Shown here: piece after piece, positions 51,676 through 60,922 of the stretch
How the letters are laid out: the number at the start of each line of letters is the position of its first letter
Numbering within the stretch: the first letter of the stretch is position 1
NCBI RefSeq assembly: GCF_023634645.1
Contig: NZ_JAMKMR010000015.1
Location: 29,565-93,564 of the forward strand
Origin: Vibrio sinus
GTDB taxonomy: Bacteria; Pseudomonadota; Gammaproteobacteria; Enterobacterales; Vibrionaceae
DNA: 64,000 bases
Direction: 5' to 3'
Translations under genes and position numbers: made by a program
The notes under the pieces: generated by a model
The model's input: only the letters and a program-made list of their open reading frames with translations
What the model was told of the DNA's origin: nothing
The model's database searches: none

Positions 51676-52596
51676 TTATTGATTGCCGTCTTTGGCTTTG
51701 AACATCTCTGCGATACCTGCAACAGAGCCCATTAAGCCTGATGCTTCTAATGGTAGCATAATGATTTTACCGTTGTCGGCTTCACCAATCGACTTAAGCG
51801 CGTTTGTGTACTGCTGAGCAATAAAGTAGTTCACCGCTTTGATATCGCCTTGAGCAATGGCGTTGGATACCATCTGTGTCGCTTTGGCTTCTGCTTCTGC
51901 AGCACGCTCGCGGGCTTCCGCTTGTAAAATTGCCGCCTGCTTTTCACCTTCCGCTTTTAAAATCTCAGCTTGCTTTTGTCCCTCAGCTCTTAATATCTCG
52001 GCCTGTCTAACCCCTTCGGCTTCTAACACTTCGGCACGTTTATTTCGTTCTGCCTTCATTTGGGCATTCATCGCCGCGGTTAGATCGGCGGGGGGTTGAA
52101 CGTCTTTTATTTCGATACGCGTGACTTTCACGCCCCAAGGGTTGGTGGCCTCGTCGACAATGGATAATAACTTGGTGTTTATCATGTCACGGTGACTGAG
52201 CATTTCGTCGAGTTCCATGGAGCCTAATACGGTACGCATGTTGGTCAGGGTTAGATTTCGAATGGCATTCTCTAGATCGTTGACCTCATAGGCAGCACGT
52301 GCAGCATCGATCACTTGCACAAAGCACACCGCATCAATGGTGACATTAGCGTTATCTTTGGAGATGACTTCTTGCGCAGGAATGTCTAACACGCGCTCCA
52401 TCATGTTGATTTTCTGACCAATTCGGTCAACAAAAGGAATAATCAAGTTGAGGCCCGGTGTAAGGGTATTAGTAAAGCGGCCAAATCGCTCGACTGTCCA
52501 GTTGTTCCCTTGTGGAACGGTTTTGACCGCAGAAATGACAACGACAATAACGACGACGATAAAAAAGATGATAGTGACCAAAGAGTCAACAAACAT
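51676..52596 (-). CDS. qmcA: QmcA, stomatin/prohibitin-family protein
   Basis: A 306-residue SPFH protein with one N-terminal helix (about 5-25) and a band-7 domain ([24 protein letters not shown]...). A long coiled-coil tail rich in Ala, Glu and Lys follows, with repeated [14 protein letters not shown] units (about 200-240), and a hydrophobic C-terminus. It forms oligomeric membrane scaffolds and pairs with the NfeD partner. In E. coli qmcA-ybbJ also lies close to ybbN (cnoX). Confidence 0.94.
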   Translation of the reverse strand: MFVDSLVTIIFFIVVVIVVVISAVKTVPQGNNWTVERFGRFTNTLTPGLNLIIPFVDRIGQKINMMERVLDIPAQEVISKDNANVTIDAVCFVQVIDAARAAYEVNDLENAIRNLTLTNMRTVLGSMELDEMLSHRDMINTKLLSIVDEATNPWGVKVTRIEIKDVQPPADLTAAMNAQMKAERNKRAEVLEAEGVRQAEILRAEGQKQAEILKAEGEKQAAILQAEARERAAEAEAKATQMVSNAIAQGDIKAVNYFIAQQYTNALKSIGEADNGKIIMLPLEASGLMGSVAGIAEMFKAKDGNQ

Positions 52597-52716
52597 AACA
52601 TAAGCTCCCTATGTAACTGATTGAATTATTTTGGCCTATTTATCAGGTTAGAACAAATGATTTTGGATGTTAGGGTAACTGAATGAGCCACATTCTAGGT
52701 GGTAGTACTCATATAT

Positions 52717-52739
52717 CCCAAGTTACCTAAAGATGCGAG
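52717..52739 (+). repeat. Dispersed 23-bp element, copy B
   Basis: CCCAAGTTACCTAAAGATGC followed by GAG, 22 of 23 positions identical to the copy at 23522-23544. Here it sits between qmcA and cnoX, just outside the cnoX terminator. Confidence 0.6.
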
Positions 52740-52760
52740 CTGCAGCGGGAGAAATAAAAT

Positions 52761-52780
52761 GCCCCCGAAAATTCGGGGGC
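52761..52780 (-). terminator. cnoX terminator
   Basis: A 9-bp stem GCCCCCGAA / TTCGGGGGC (minus-strand centre TT), with ATTTTATTT after it on the minus strand, 24 bp from the cnoX stop. A strong intrinsic terminator. Confidence 0.85.
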
Positions 52781-52804
52781 AGAAGGTATTTGGTATTAGT
52801 GGGC

Positions 52805-53659
52805 CTAGTACATCATCGCATACAGCTGCCGACGATACTTACTGGCAATGCTATTACCTTGGCCTAGGGCGCTCAGTATATCCATAAAAGATTTCTTTAA
52901 ATCGCCGTCTTTAGCGTTGAGATCTTTGTGCAAGAATGACCACAGCAGCTCTAGCGCTTCCTCATCACGATTCACTTGATGATATTGAATCGCAAGGTCT
53001 AAGGCTAACTGCATATTTTGTGGATCTGCCTCGAGTGCTTTTTCCAGTGCTTGCACTTCTGGGCTGTTTGCTGTTTGTTCGTGAAGCTCTAATTTGGCAA
53101 TGAGGCTTTTGTAGTAGTTATCCTGATACTCTAGCGGAATGTGTTCAAGTAGCTGGCTGGCTACATCGAACTGTTTTTCTTCAAGCAAGCAATCAGCTGT
53201 TGCTAACTTGACGTCGCCTTTTTGCTTCATCTCTTCTGGAAGCGCTTGCAGTAACTTTAATGCTTCAGCGTGATTGTTTTGCTGGATAAGCTCAAGGGCT
53301 TTTTTGAGGTCTAATTCGTCTTGGCTTGGCAAATGCTTATTAAGCATGCTTTGTACATTGTCGATTGTCTGTGGTCCGCCAAGCCCGTCAACAGGTTGCC
53401 CATTCACAAATAGGGCGATGGTAGGTAGGGCTTGGATACCAAACTGAGCAGCGATGGCTTGCTGTTCTTCGCAGTTCACCAGAGCAAGTGTGAATGCGCC
53501 ATTGTATTGCTGGGCAAGGTTACGCAATTCGGGAATAATGTCTGCGCTTTCTTGGCTCATTGACGCCCAAAAATGAATGAGCACCGGCGCTTGCATGGAT
53601 CCTTCTAGGACTTGACGGAAATTTTGCTCATTAACTTCCACGATAAATGGTGATTGCAT
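52805..53659 (-). CDS. cnoX: Chaperedoxin CnoX (YbbN)
   Basis: A 284-residue cytoplasmic protein with an N-terminal thioredoxin domain (about 5-110) fused to TPR-like repeats (about 120-284). It protects substrates from oxidation and hands them to GroEL/DnaK. The active-site region reads FWASMSQES, so both redox Cys of a normal thioredoxin (WCxxC) are missing; E. coli CnoX also lacks the first Cys. Here neither is present, so this copy can only act as a holdase unless another Cys, such as the one in VNCEEQQ, contributes. It precedes a SDR gene by about 390 bp. Confidence 0.9.
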   Translation of the reverse strand: MQSPFIVEVNEQNFRQVLEGSMQAPVLIHFWASMSQESADIIPELRNLAQQYNGAFTLALVNCEEQQAIAAQFGIQALPTIALFVNGQPVDGLGGPQTIDNVQSMLNKHLPSQDELDLKKALELIQQNNHAEALKLLQALPEEMKQKGDVKLATADCLLEEKQFDVASQLLEHIPLEYQDNYYKSLIAKLELHEQTANSPEVQALEKALEADPQNMQLALDLAIQYHQVNRDEEALELLWSFLHKDLNAKDGDLKKSFMDILSALGQGNSIASKYRRQLYAMMY

Positions 53660-53733
53660 TTTAGGGTGTCCCTTATCAATTGAATTACCATAGAAATAAG
53701 GGCTGAAAGTGAGTTATTCAAGGAGTCGATATG

Positions 53734-53769
53734 AAAAAACGCCGTCAATTAACGTTTGCGGCGTTTTTT
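53734..53769 (-). terminator. Terminator of a vestigial gene
   Basis: A perfect 11-bp stem AAAAAACGCCG / CGGCGTTTTTT with a 14-nt loop. On the minus strand it directly follows the stop codon of the remnant at 53792-53887. It could also work for plus-strand transcripts. Confidence 0.8.
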
Positions 53770-53791
53770 CAGTACATTCTTAAATTGAATG

Positions 53792-53887
53792 TTAAAACAA
53801 GACAAATAGTATGAGTGCGACACCCACACCTAGCCAATTTAACTGGGTTAATGTCATTTGAAATGCACCGACTCTAAAGCTTGGGAT
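53792..53887 (-). pseudogene. Vestigial C-terminal membrane segment of a lost gene
   Basis: On the minus strand 31 open codons plus TAA read IPSFRVGAFQMTLTQLNWL then GVGVALILFVLF, i.e. a single hydrophobic helix at a C-terminus. It begins after an in-frame stop, has no start codon and is followed 22 bp later by a textbook terminator. It resembles the last helix of a DMT/EamA-type or other small transporter, but the parent was not identified. It is the second such remnant in the window (compare 6027-6101). Confidence 0.5.
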
Positions 53888-53911
53888 TTAGGTTTAGACT
53901 GGGATCATTTG

Positions 53912-53967
53912 AGTGTAAACACTGCGATTGATCCTCAATCATTGTGTACATATTGACACCAATATGT
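53912..53967. repeat. Three consecutive dyads downstream of the SDR gene
   Basis: AGTGTAAACACT (53912-53923), GATTGA-TCC-TCAATC (53926-53940) and ACATATTG-ACAC-CAATATGT (53948-53967) follow one another within 56 bp. The last is a perfect 8-bp inverted repeat, of the size of a dimeric repressor operator. No intact gene is positioned to use them as a promoter. The rest of this 387-bp gap holds the remnant, its terminator and a 27-codon ORF of doubtful status. Confidence 0.5.
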
Positions 53968-54046
53968 GACGATTAAATGACATTCAGTTACTTTTTATAC
54001 CGATATAGCTTATTTTCTATTACTTTCTAGCCATGAACGCTGCTTT

Positions 54047-54874
54047 CTAAGCAGCTTTTCTTAACAAAGGATCTATCCATCGATTAGGTAAGATCCTTTT
54101 CAGTACGGCGAAAACTTTTGTTGGCGTGGTAATCCGGTAGCGAAGTTTTGGCTTTGGCGATTCAAGTGCATGTAGCAGTGGCTGAATACAAGATTCGGGA
54201 GGCAATACAAAAGATTTGCTGGATTGTTCTTTTTCTAAGCGTTGCATTTGCTGTTGATAAGCCGTCTCGTGCACGCTACCTGGAATAGTAATCCACTTTT
54301 TAAAGGCTTTAAGTGCATTGGCTCGAAACCGAGTTTCAATTGGCCCAGGCTCTAGTAGGCTGATATGTATCTGACTGCCATAAAGTTCGAGGCGCAAGGT
54401 GTCAGTCCACCCTTCGATGGCGAATTTGGACGCGTTATAGGCTCCTCGGTATTTCATGGCAGCAAATCCTAAAATGGAGCTGTTTTGCACAATTCTGCCT
54501 GCGCCGTTTTGTCGCATGGTTGGGAGTATATTGCGAACCAGTTCATGCCAGCCAAAGAAGTTGGTTTCAAACTGCTCTTTTAACGCATCAGTGGGTAAGT
54601 CTTCAATCGCCCCAGGTTGGCCATATGCGCCATTATTGAACAATGCATACAGGTTACCATTACTCAATTCAATCGCTTTCGATGCGCCTGCGCGAATACT
54701 TTCTATATCGCTCACGTCGAGCTGGATACACGTAAGGCCTTCCGACTGGAGTCGCTCGACATCTGCAATTTTTCGACAAGACGCTATCACTTGATAACCT
54801 TTTTTGTGTAGAGCATGTGCACAGGTGTAACCGATGCCTGTTGAGCATCCTGTAATAAGAATGGATTTAGTCAC
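54047..54874 (-). CDS. Short-chain dehydrogenase/reductase (YbbO-like)
   Basis: A 275-residue NAD(P)-dependent oxidoreductase. The dinucleotide motif is GCSTGIG at 9-15, the NNGAYG segment near 85 and the catalytic YNASK near 150 are intact, and Ser of SSILG precedes it. The EPGPIETRF loop is typical of classical SDRs. E. coli has ybbO in the same place after ybbN, an aldehyde reductase, so the same role is likely. The C-terminus (KRILPNRWIDPLLRKAA) is basic and may contact membrane. Confidence 0.85.
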   Translation of the reverse strand: MTKSILITGCSTGIGYTCAHALHKKGYQVIASCRKIADVERLQSEGLTCIQLDVSDIESIRAGASKAIELSNGNLYALFNNGAYGQPGAIEDLPTDALKEQFETNFFGWHELVRNILPTMRQNGAGRIVQNSSILGFAAMKYRGAYNASKFAIEGWTDTLRLELYGSQIHISLLEPGPIETRFRANALKAFKKWITIPGSVHETAYQQQMQRLEKEQSSKSFVLPPESCIQPLLHALESPKPKLRYRITTPTKVFAVLKRILPNRWIDPLLRKAA

Positions 54875-54922
54875 AATCGTAAGCCATTGATAGAAAACAA
54901 TGGCAAACAGAATAAAGCAACT

Positions 54923-55834
54923 TTAAGTGTGGTGTAACAAATTTTTTAAAGCGGGCTCTAATCTTGAGAAATTAAACTGAAACCCGAGTTCAGTGAGCCG
55001 TTTAGGTTTGGCTCGGGCACTGTCAAATAGCAAAATGGAGCTTTCCCCCAACGCCATTTTAAGTAACCATCTGGGGGTGAACATAAAGTGTGGGCGCCTG
55101 AGCGACTTGGCTAATAACTGGCTAAAATGTTTATTGGTCACCGGATGTGGTGCACAAAAGTTGAACTTGCCATGGGCGTGAGGTGTGTTAAGCAAATACA
55201 CGATGCCTCTCACCATATCTTGAATGTGAATCCAAGGCATATATTGTTGGCCATTTCCAATTGGGCCGCCGAGGCCAAGTTTATATGGAGGCAGCATTTT
55301 GCCCAATGCACCGCCATCTGCTTTTAACACTATTCCTGTTCTTAGTATGCAAACACGGGTGTATTCAGAGCGGGCTCGCTTGGCGATTTGTTCCCAAGTC
55401 GAGCAGACTTGGTGAGGAAAATAAGGTTGGTTGACGTGCAAGCTTTCATCAAATGGGTGTGCCTCTTGATTGCCATAATAGCCAACTGCGGAGCCACTAA
55501 TAAACACAGCGGGAGGTTCACCACTGGCGTGGATAAGATTGACCAGTTGCTCAGTGATTTTCCAGCGGCTGTTGCAGATGAGCTCTTTTTGCTTTTTAGT
55601 CCAGCGTTTGTCCACAATAGGTTCGCCAGCTAAATTAATGACAGCGTCGAAATCATTCAGATCGCGCAGCTCTGAAAGGGAAGAGATGTAATCGATATTG
55701 CCGTGATCGGTATAGCTTAACGTGCGTTTCGCTAAAGCAATATCACGAGTCAGCAGGACGACTTTGAACGTCGTAAAGTGTTTCAACAGCTCTTTGCCAA
55801 TAAATCCTGTTCCGCCTGTTACCAGTATCTTCAT
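54923..55834 (-). CDS. TIGR01777-type NAD-epimerase-like protein (YfcH)
   Basis: A 303-residue extended-SDR protein. It starts with MKILVTGGTGFIGKELLKHF, then has the family signatures VINLAGEPIVDKRW and FISGSAVGYYGNQ, an YMPWIHIQDMVRGIVYLLNT stretch and a C-terminal DUF1731 domain (PRWLLKMALGESS...). No enzymatic role is established for this family; a role in division has been suggested in some bacteria. It is monocistronic on the minus strand, 48 bp upstream of the SDR gene, so co-transcription is possible. Confidence 0.88.
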   Translation of the reverse strand: MKILVTGGTGFIGKELLKHFTTFKVVLLTRDIALAKRTLSYTDHGNIDYISSLSELRDLNDFDAVINLAGEPIVDKRWTKKQKELICNSRWKITEQLVNLIHASGEPPAVFISGSAVGYYGNQEAHPFDESLHVNQPYFPHQVCSTWEQIAKRARSEYTRVCILRTGIVLKADGGALGKMLPPYKLGLGGPIGNGQQYMPWIHIQDMVRGIVYLLNTPHAHGKFNFCAPHPVTNKHFSQLLAKSLRRPHFMFTPRWLLKMALGESSILLFDSARAKPKRLTELGFQFNFSRLEPALKNLLHHT

Positions 55835-55930
55835 TATTCTTCCTTCCTTTGTGGTAACAGTATAGCAAGGGCTTTAAATTTGTCGTGAACGTCTCCTCAG
55901 TACTCTATCAGTCATATGTGTCGATTGTGG

Positions 55931-56215
55931 TTAAGAGTCAGAATGGCCCAAGGAGCGCGCAGGATCAATCACATCTCGGATTCTCTGCTTTAAGACTTTG
56001 GCTTCAGGAAAGCCGCCATCTTTTTTTCGTTCCCATACTTGGTGCTCATTACAAATGATTTCGAAGCGCCCACCTGTATCTGGGTGTAGGCTTACCGATT
56101 CAATATCTTCGCTAAATGTACTTAAGAGCTCTTGGCACAACCAAGAGGAACGAAGCATCCAATTGCACTGGCGGCAGTAGTAAATGTCAATGTTAGCTTT
56201 GATGGTTGCGCTCAT
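55931..56215 (-). CDS. SelT/SelW/SelH (Rdx) family protein
   Basis: A 94-residue thioredoxin-like protein. The YCRQCNW motif near residue 14 is the redox CxxC of Rdx proteins (a Cys replaces selenocysteine). The closing GGFPEAKVLKQRIRD is characteristic. The ATG at 56215 was chosen because the five codons before it carry no family similarity. Function is not well established; it is likely to be redox-related. It lies downstream of toxS with 60 bp between, on the same strand. Confidence 0.85.
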   Translation of the reverse strand: MSATIKANIDIYYCRQCNWMLRSSWLCQELLSTFSEDIESVSLHPDTGGRFEIICNEHQVWERKKDGGFPEAKVLKQRIRDVIDPARSLGHSDS

Positions 56216-56275
56216 AATGTATTGCCCCATGAAAAATTAAGGCGTACCTAGTGGCACGCCTTAATCAAAGATAAA

Positions 56276-56800
56276 TTAATCTGTGGAGAGCAGGGTAGAG
56301 CCGTGGCCGAGACTGGTTAACAACAATGTTTTGTCGTTGACCACATCAATGCGGCGGCTTTGCTGTGCATCCATACGAATCAATTGAGTGATCAAATGCA
56401 ATTGTTTCTGCGTAAACTCTTTGGTTTCTGCTGATGTTACATCTTTAAATTCAGTTGGAGAGACGATGAGATAGTCGTCGCTAATGCTCCATTTTCCCGC
56501 TTCGGAGATATTGATGACATTGGCTAACACGACTTTTCCGTTCTCTTCGGCATATAATCGCGCCACAGAAGAGCGTATATAGGTACCGTTAGGCAAATAT
56601 TTTACGTTGGAAATGAGGGTGCCTTTCTTGATTGGCCCAATCGCTTCTTCAGGTAACTTAGTGTCGATGACGGTTACCATATTGGATTGCCACTCTTGAG
56701 AGGTGAGTATCTGCTCAACTTTGAGATCGCTTCCCCAGTACAACCATCCACTAAATAATATTGAAAGGCCAAGTAAACCTGCTGCTATTTTCTTGTTCAT
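56276..56800 (-). CDS. toxS: Transmembrane regulator ToxS
   Basis: A 174-residue inner-membrane protein with one N-terminal helix (KKIAAGLLGLSILFSGWLYW) and a periplasmic domain. It stabilises ToxR and helps it respond to bile acids. The start ATG overlaps the toxR stop by four bases (ATGA). Conserved stretches include VTVIDTKLPEEAIGPIKKGT and YIRSSVARLYAEENGK. The eight codons before M9 were dropped because they overlap toxR further. Confidence 0.95.
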   Translation of the reverse strand: MNKKIAAGLLGLSILFSGWLYWGSDLKVEQILTSQEWQSNMVTVIDTKLPEEAIGPIKKGTLISNVKYLPNGTYIRSSVARLYAEENGKVVLANVINISEAGKWSISDDYLIVSPTEFKDVTSAETKEFTQKQLHLITQLIRMDAQQSRRIDVVNDKTLLLTSLGHGSTLLSTD

Positions 56801-57672
56801 TGTTGTTCTCCAGCCGATCGACACACATTACTTAAATCTTTTTGGCTAGCAAATATTCGGACGGTAACGTTTTCGTCTGAATGGGAGACAGCGTGAATAT
56901 AGTTTAGTACCAGCTGATTATCCTGGCCTCCGGTTGCGATAACCTTAAACGTCGGAGAGCCATCGGCATGAGTTTGTGTGTACTGTTTAACGCATTGTTT
57001 AATCGTTGGAATCCATTTATCAATCGGCGGATGACTTGCCAGTGTTAACACCGGGATATTATTCACTGTCTCTAAGCGAACAAACTTAGAATCAGAAGGG
57101 CGAGTAAATAAGACAACAATTAAGGGAATGAGGATCGCTACCAGTAACATTGCCCCAACCGGCCAGCTCATTTTAGACGCTTGAGGTGTGGGTGGGGGCG
57201 AAGTTGGCGTTGGAGAAGTTGCCGCGGATGTGTGTGATGGCCGTTCTAGTTGAAACTGGCTTGCCATGTCCGTTTCGTCTACTCCAGCAGCGACTTCGTC
57301 TTGAGGCGTATCACAGGCCAGTAGTGGCGTAGTGCGCTCCACGCTGCATATCAACTGATAGCCACGCTTTGGCACGGTTTTTACGAATACTGGGGATTTG
57401 GTCGAATCTTTCAACATTTTTCTTAATGTTGAAATGGCTTGGGTTAGGCTGGAGTCGTCGACCTCAAAGCCTTGCTCCCTCCAGACAAACTCATGCAGTT
57501 CATTGCGTGACACAACTTCGTTGGGCCGCTCTGCTAATAATAAGAGTATGCGGCTTTCGTTGCTGCCAAGCCGAATGGTTTCATCTTCGCCTGCTTGATC
57601 AACTAGGGAGTTGTTGTTGGGGTCAAAAGTAAATCGATTATCTAGAATAAACTTGGTGCCAATATTACTCAT
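56797..57672 (-). CDS. toxR: Transmembrane transcriptional activator ToxR
   Basis: A 291-residue protein that controls outer-membrane porins and bile/host responses in Vibrio. The N-terminal OmpR-type winged helix (about 12-112: RLGSNESRILLLLAERPNEV, DDSSLTQAISTLRKMLKD, TVPKRGYQLI) binds DNA, followed by a proline/threonine/serine-rich tether (about 145-167), a membrane helix (170-189) and a periplasmic domain with the two conserved Cys (227 and 284) that can form a disulfide. The tether is species-variable. It is followed at once by toxS and is divergent from htpG. Confidence 0.97.
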   Translation of the reverse strand: MSNIGTKFILDNRFTFDPNNNSLVDQAGEDETIRLGSNESRILLLLAERPNEVVSRNELHEFVWREQGFEVDDSSLTQAISTLRKMLKDSTKSPVFVKTVPKRGYQLICSVERTTPLLACDTPQDEVAAGVDETDMASQFQLERPSHTSAATSPTPTSPPPTPQASKMSWPVGAMLLVAILIPLIVVLFTRPSDSKFVRLETVNNIPVLTLASHPPIDKWIPTIKQCVKQYTQTHADGSPTFKVIATGGQDNQLVLNYIHAVSHSDENVTVRIFASQKDLSNVCRSAGEQQ

Positions 57673-57828
57673 TGAATTCTTCTTTGTGTTTGCTTATTTT
57701 TTAATCGAAACCTAGTCTTAGTGTCCGTACCAAGCGTTCGCTCGTCAAGTTTTAGATTGTTTGATAATAATTTAATTGCCAAGAATAGTAAAAATAAATA
57801 AAAAAAACATCGTTTTTAGTCCCTTAAA

Positions 57829-57857
57829 CCTTGAATTTACACTTTTCAGCCTCATCT
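57829..57857 (+). promoter_or_regulatory. Sigma-32 heat-shock promoter for htpG
   Basis: CTTGAA (57830-57835) and CCTCATCT (57850-57857) with a 14-bp gap fit the sigma-32 consensus (CTTGAA, N13-15, CCCCAT-T). It lies about 75 bp before the htpG start and points to htpG. In V. cholerae such a promoter is known to lower toxR transcription when active. Confidence 0.75.
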
Positions 57858-57933
57858 TTACAGCCAAAGTAATAGTAAACAGCGCCCAATCAGTGTGGGT
57901 GCGAGTTAATTTAGCAGATGTCACGGAGCTAAT

Positions 57934-59841
57934 ATGAGCGAAACTGCAACCATGAATAAAGAAACTCGAGGCTTTCAGTCGGAAGTAAAACAATTACTTC
58001 ACTTAATGATTCACTCTCTGTACTCAAACAAAGAGATCTTTTTACGTGAGCTAATTTCGAACGCGTCGGATGCTTCAGACAAGCTACGTTTTCAAGCATT
58101 GTCGAACGCGGATCTTTACCAAGGCGATGCGGAGCTAGGTGTTAAGCTGTCTTTCGATGAAGCAAACAATACTCTGACCATTTCTGATAACGGTATCGGC
58201 ATGAGCCGTGATGATGTGATTGAGCATCTCGGCACTATTGCGAAATCTGGCACTGCGGAATTCTTCTCAAAGCTTTCTGAAGACCAAAGCAAAGATTCTC
58301 AGCTTATTGGTCAGTTTGGTGTTGGCTTCTACTCAGCGTTTATCGTTGCTGATGCTGTGACCGTGAGAACTCGTGCAGCTGGCCTTGCGGCTGATCAGGC
58401 TGTTCAATGGCACTCGACAGGTGAAGGTGAGTACACGATTGAAGACATCAATAAAGAGTCTCGTGGTACTGACATCGTTCTTCACATGCGTGAAGAAGGC
58501 AAAGAATTCTTAAGTGAGTGGCGTCTTCGTGATGTGATTGGTAAGTACTCTGACCATATCGGTATTCCTGTGTCTATTTTGACGAAAGTGAAAGATGACG
58601 AAGGGAAAGAAACCGAAGAAACCAAATGGGAACAAATCAACAAAGCTCAAGCCCTGTGGACTCGTAACAAATCAGATATTTCTGACGATGAGTACAACGA
58701 GTTTTACAAGCATGTATCGCATGATTTCGCTGATCCTCTACTTTGGAGTCACAACCGCGTAGAAGGTAAGAACGACTACACAAGCTTGTTATACATTCCG
58801 GCAAAAGCGCCGTTTGATATGATGAACCGTGAGCACAAAGCTGGACTTAAGCTTTATGTTCAACGTGTATTCATCATGGATGACGCTGAGCAGTTCATGC
58901 CATCTTACTTGCGTTTCGTTAAAGGTCTTATCGATTCAAATGATTTGCCACTGAACGTATCTCGCGAAATATTGCAAGACAACAAAGTCACTCAATCACT
59001 TCGTAACGCCTGTACTAAACGTGTACTGACTATGCTTGAGCGCATGGCGAAAAACGACGAAGAGAAGTATCAAAGCTTCTGGAAAGAGTTTGGTCTAGTG
59101 ATGAAAGAAGGCCCAGCAGAAGACTTCTCTAACAAAGAGAAAGTAGCAGGATTACTTCGCTTTGCATCAACAGAGGTAGACTCAGAAGCACAAACTGTTG
59201 GCCTTGCAGCATACGTTGAACGTATGAAAGAAGAGCAAGATAAGATTTATTACCTAACAGCAGACAGCTATGCCGCGGCTAAAAACAGCCCACACTTGGA
59301 GCAGTTTAAAGCGAAAGGTATTGAAGTTATTTTGATGTACGATCGCATCGATGAATGGTTGATGAACTATCTGACTGAGTTTGATGGTAAACAGTTCCAG
59401 TCGATCACTAAAGCTGGTCTTGATTTAAGTAAGTTTGAAGACGAAGCAGAGAAAGAAAAACAGAAAGAAACGGAAGAAGAGTTCAAATCTGTTGTTGAAC
59501 GTACGAAAGAATACCTAGGCGAGCGTGTTAAAGAAGTTCGTACGACCTTTAAGCTTGCGTCAACACCTGCTGTGGTTGTGACCGATGATTTTGATATGGG
59601 GACGCAAATGGCGAAGCTGCTAGAAGCGGCAGGTCAAGAAGCGCCAAAAGTGAACTACATTTTTGAAATCAACCCTGAGCATGAGTTGGTGAAACGCATG
59701 GCAGACGAAGCAGACGAAGAAGCTTTCGGACGCTGGGTTGAAGTGCTACTAGGTCAAGCGATGCTTGCTGAGCGTGGTTCGATGGAAGACCCATCTCAGT
59801 TCTTAGGTGCGATAAATACGCTGTTGGGTAAGAATTCCTAA
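57934..59841 (+). CDS. htpG: Chaperone HtpG (Hsp90)
   Basis: A 635-residue ATP-dependent chaperone. The GHKL ATPase motifs are in order: [23 protein letters not shown] (shortened: [12 protein letters not shown]), [14 protein letters not shown] and [11 protein letters not shown]. The middle and C-terminal domains follow, and the SREILQD segment is conserved. The ATG has a GGAG ribosome site. A heat-shock promoter precedes it and a terminator follows 15 bp after the stop. Confidence 0.98.
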   Translation: MSETATMNKETRGFQSEVKQLLHLMIHSLYSNKEIFLRELISNASDASDKLRFQALSNADLYQGDAELGVKLSFDEANNTLTISDNGIGMSRDDVIEHLGTIAKSGTAEFFSKLSEDQSKDSQLIGQFGVGFYSAFIVADAVTVRTRAAGLAADQAVQWHSTGEGEYTIEDINKESRGTDIVLHMREEGKEFLSEWRLRDVIGKYSDHIGIPVSILTKVKDDEGKETEETKWEQINKAQALWTRNKSDISDDEYNEFYKHVSHDFADPLLWSHNRVEGKNDYTSLLYIPAKAPFDMMNREHKAGLKLYVQRVFIMDDAEQFMPSYLRFVKGLIDSNDLPLNVSREILQDNKVTQSLRNACTKRVLTMLERMAKNDEEKYQSFWKEFGLVMKEGPAEDFSNKEKVAGLLRFASTEVDSEAQTVGLAAYVERMKEEQDKIYYLTADSYAAAKNSPHLEQFKAKGIEVILMYDRIDEWLMNYLTEFDGKQFQSITKAGLDLSKFEDEAEKEKQKETEEEFKSVVERTKEYLGERVKEVRTTFKLASTPAVVVTDDFDMGTQMAKLLEAAGQEAPKVNYIFEINPEHELVKRMADEADEEAFGRWVEVLLGQAMLAERGSMEDPSQFLGAINTLLGKNS

Positions 59842-59856
59842 TCAAGCGGAATAAAA

Positions 59857-59884
59857 AGAAAAGCTCGCTGTTGCGAGCTTTTCT
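59857..59884 (+). terminator. htpG terminator
   Basis: A 12-bp stem AGAAAAGCTCGC / GCGAGCTTTTCT with loop TGTT, followed by TTT. Confidence 0.9.
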
Positions 59885-59919
59885 TTTATATATGTATCCA
59901 TATGAAAAATAGATACATA

Positions 59920-59947
59920 TTGACAATTTAGCTGGCTGATCTATGTG
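59920..59947 (+). promoter_or_regulatory. Candidate adk promoter
   Basis: A consensus -35 TTGACA (59920-59925) and TATGTG (59942-59947) 16 bp apart, about 180 bp before adk. Several small dyads lie between it and adk (59985-60006 and 60078-60103), including the perfect pair GTATCAA / TTGATAC. Their meaning is unknown. Confidence 0.4.
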
Positions 59948-60119
59948 AGTACAATTACAGTGCACATTCAGGATTAAGTCAAAAAGTTTAAAACTTGTGT
60001 TAAACTAAACAGCTTATAGATTAAGAATCATGCGAATGTTACTTTCGCGTGGTAGAACTTAAGCAATTAAAATCGTTGTATCAATAACCTACGTATTTGA
60101 TACACAGCATAAATTCTAA

Positions 60120-60776
<657 letters not shown>

Positions 60777-60810
60777 TTCGCTTGCATCGATAAAAATATG
60801 CAATAAAAAG

Positions 60811-60834
60811 AGCGGCCTTATTGGCCGCTTTTTT
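60811..60834 (+). terminator. adk terminator
   Basis: A stem AGCGGCC / GGCCGCT with loop TTATT and T6, 34 bp after the adk stop. Confidence 0.88.
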
Positions 60835-60849
60835 ATACAATGATTGAGC

Positions 60850-60900
60850 TGATACCTAAGTGGCTTCTCTGACTCTATTTGAGGCGATTTAGGTATATCA
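60850..60900 (+). repeat. Imperfect inverted repeat in the hemH leader
   Basis: TGATACCTAA (60850-60859) and TTAGGTATATCA (60889-60900) are inverse with a 2-base bulge; inner pairs (GCTTC / GAGGC) extend it. It ends 22 bp before the hemH start and would form a long stem in the leader. Confidence 0.55.
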
Positions 60901-60922
60901 TCAATTTATCTGGCAGGTGTTT

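Noticed and set aside
51676..51722. An upstream start for the NfeD gene that overlaps qmcA
   Set aside because: The extra 22 residues are hydrophilic, unlike the hydrophobic start of the family, and the ATG at 51656 gives the normal N-terminus.
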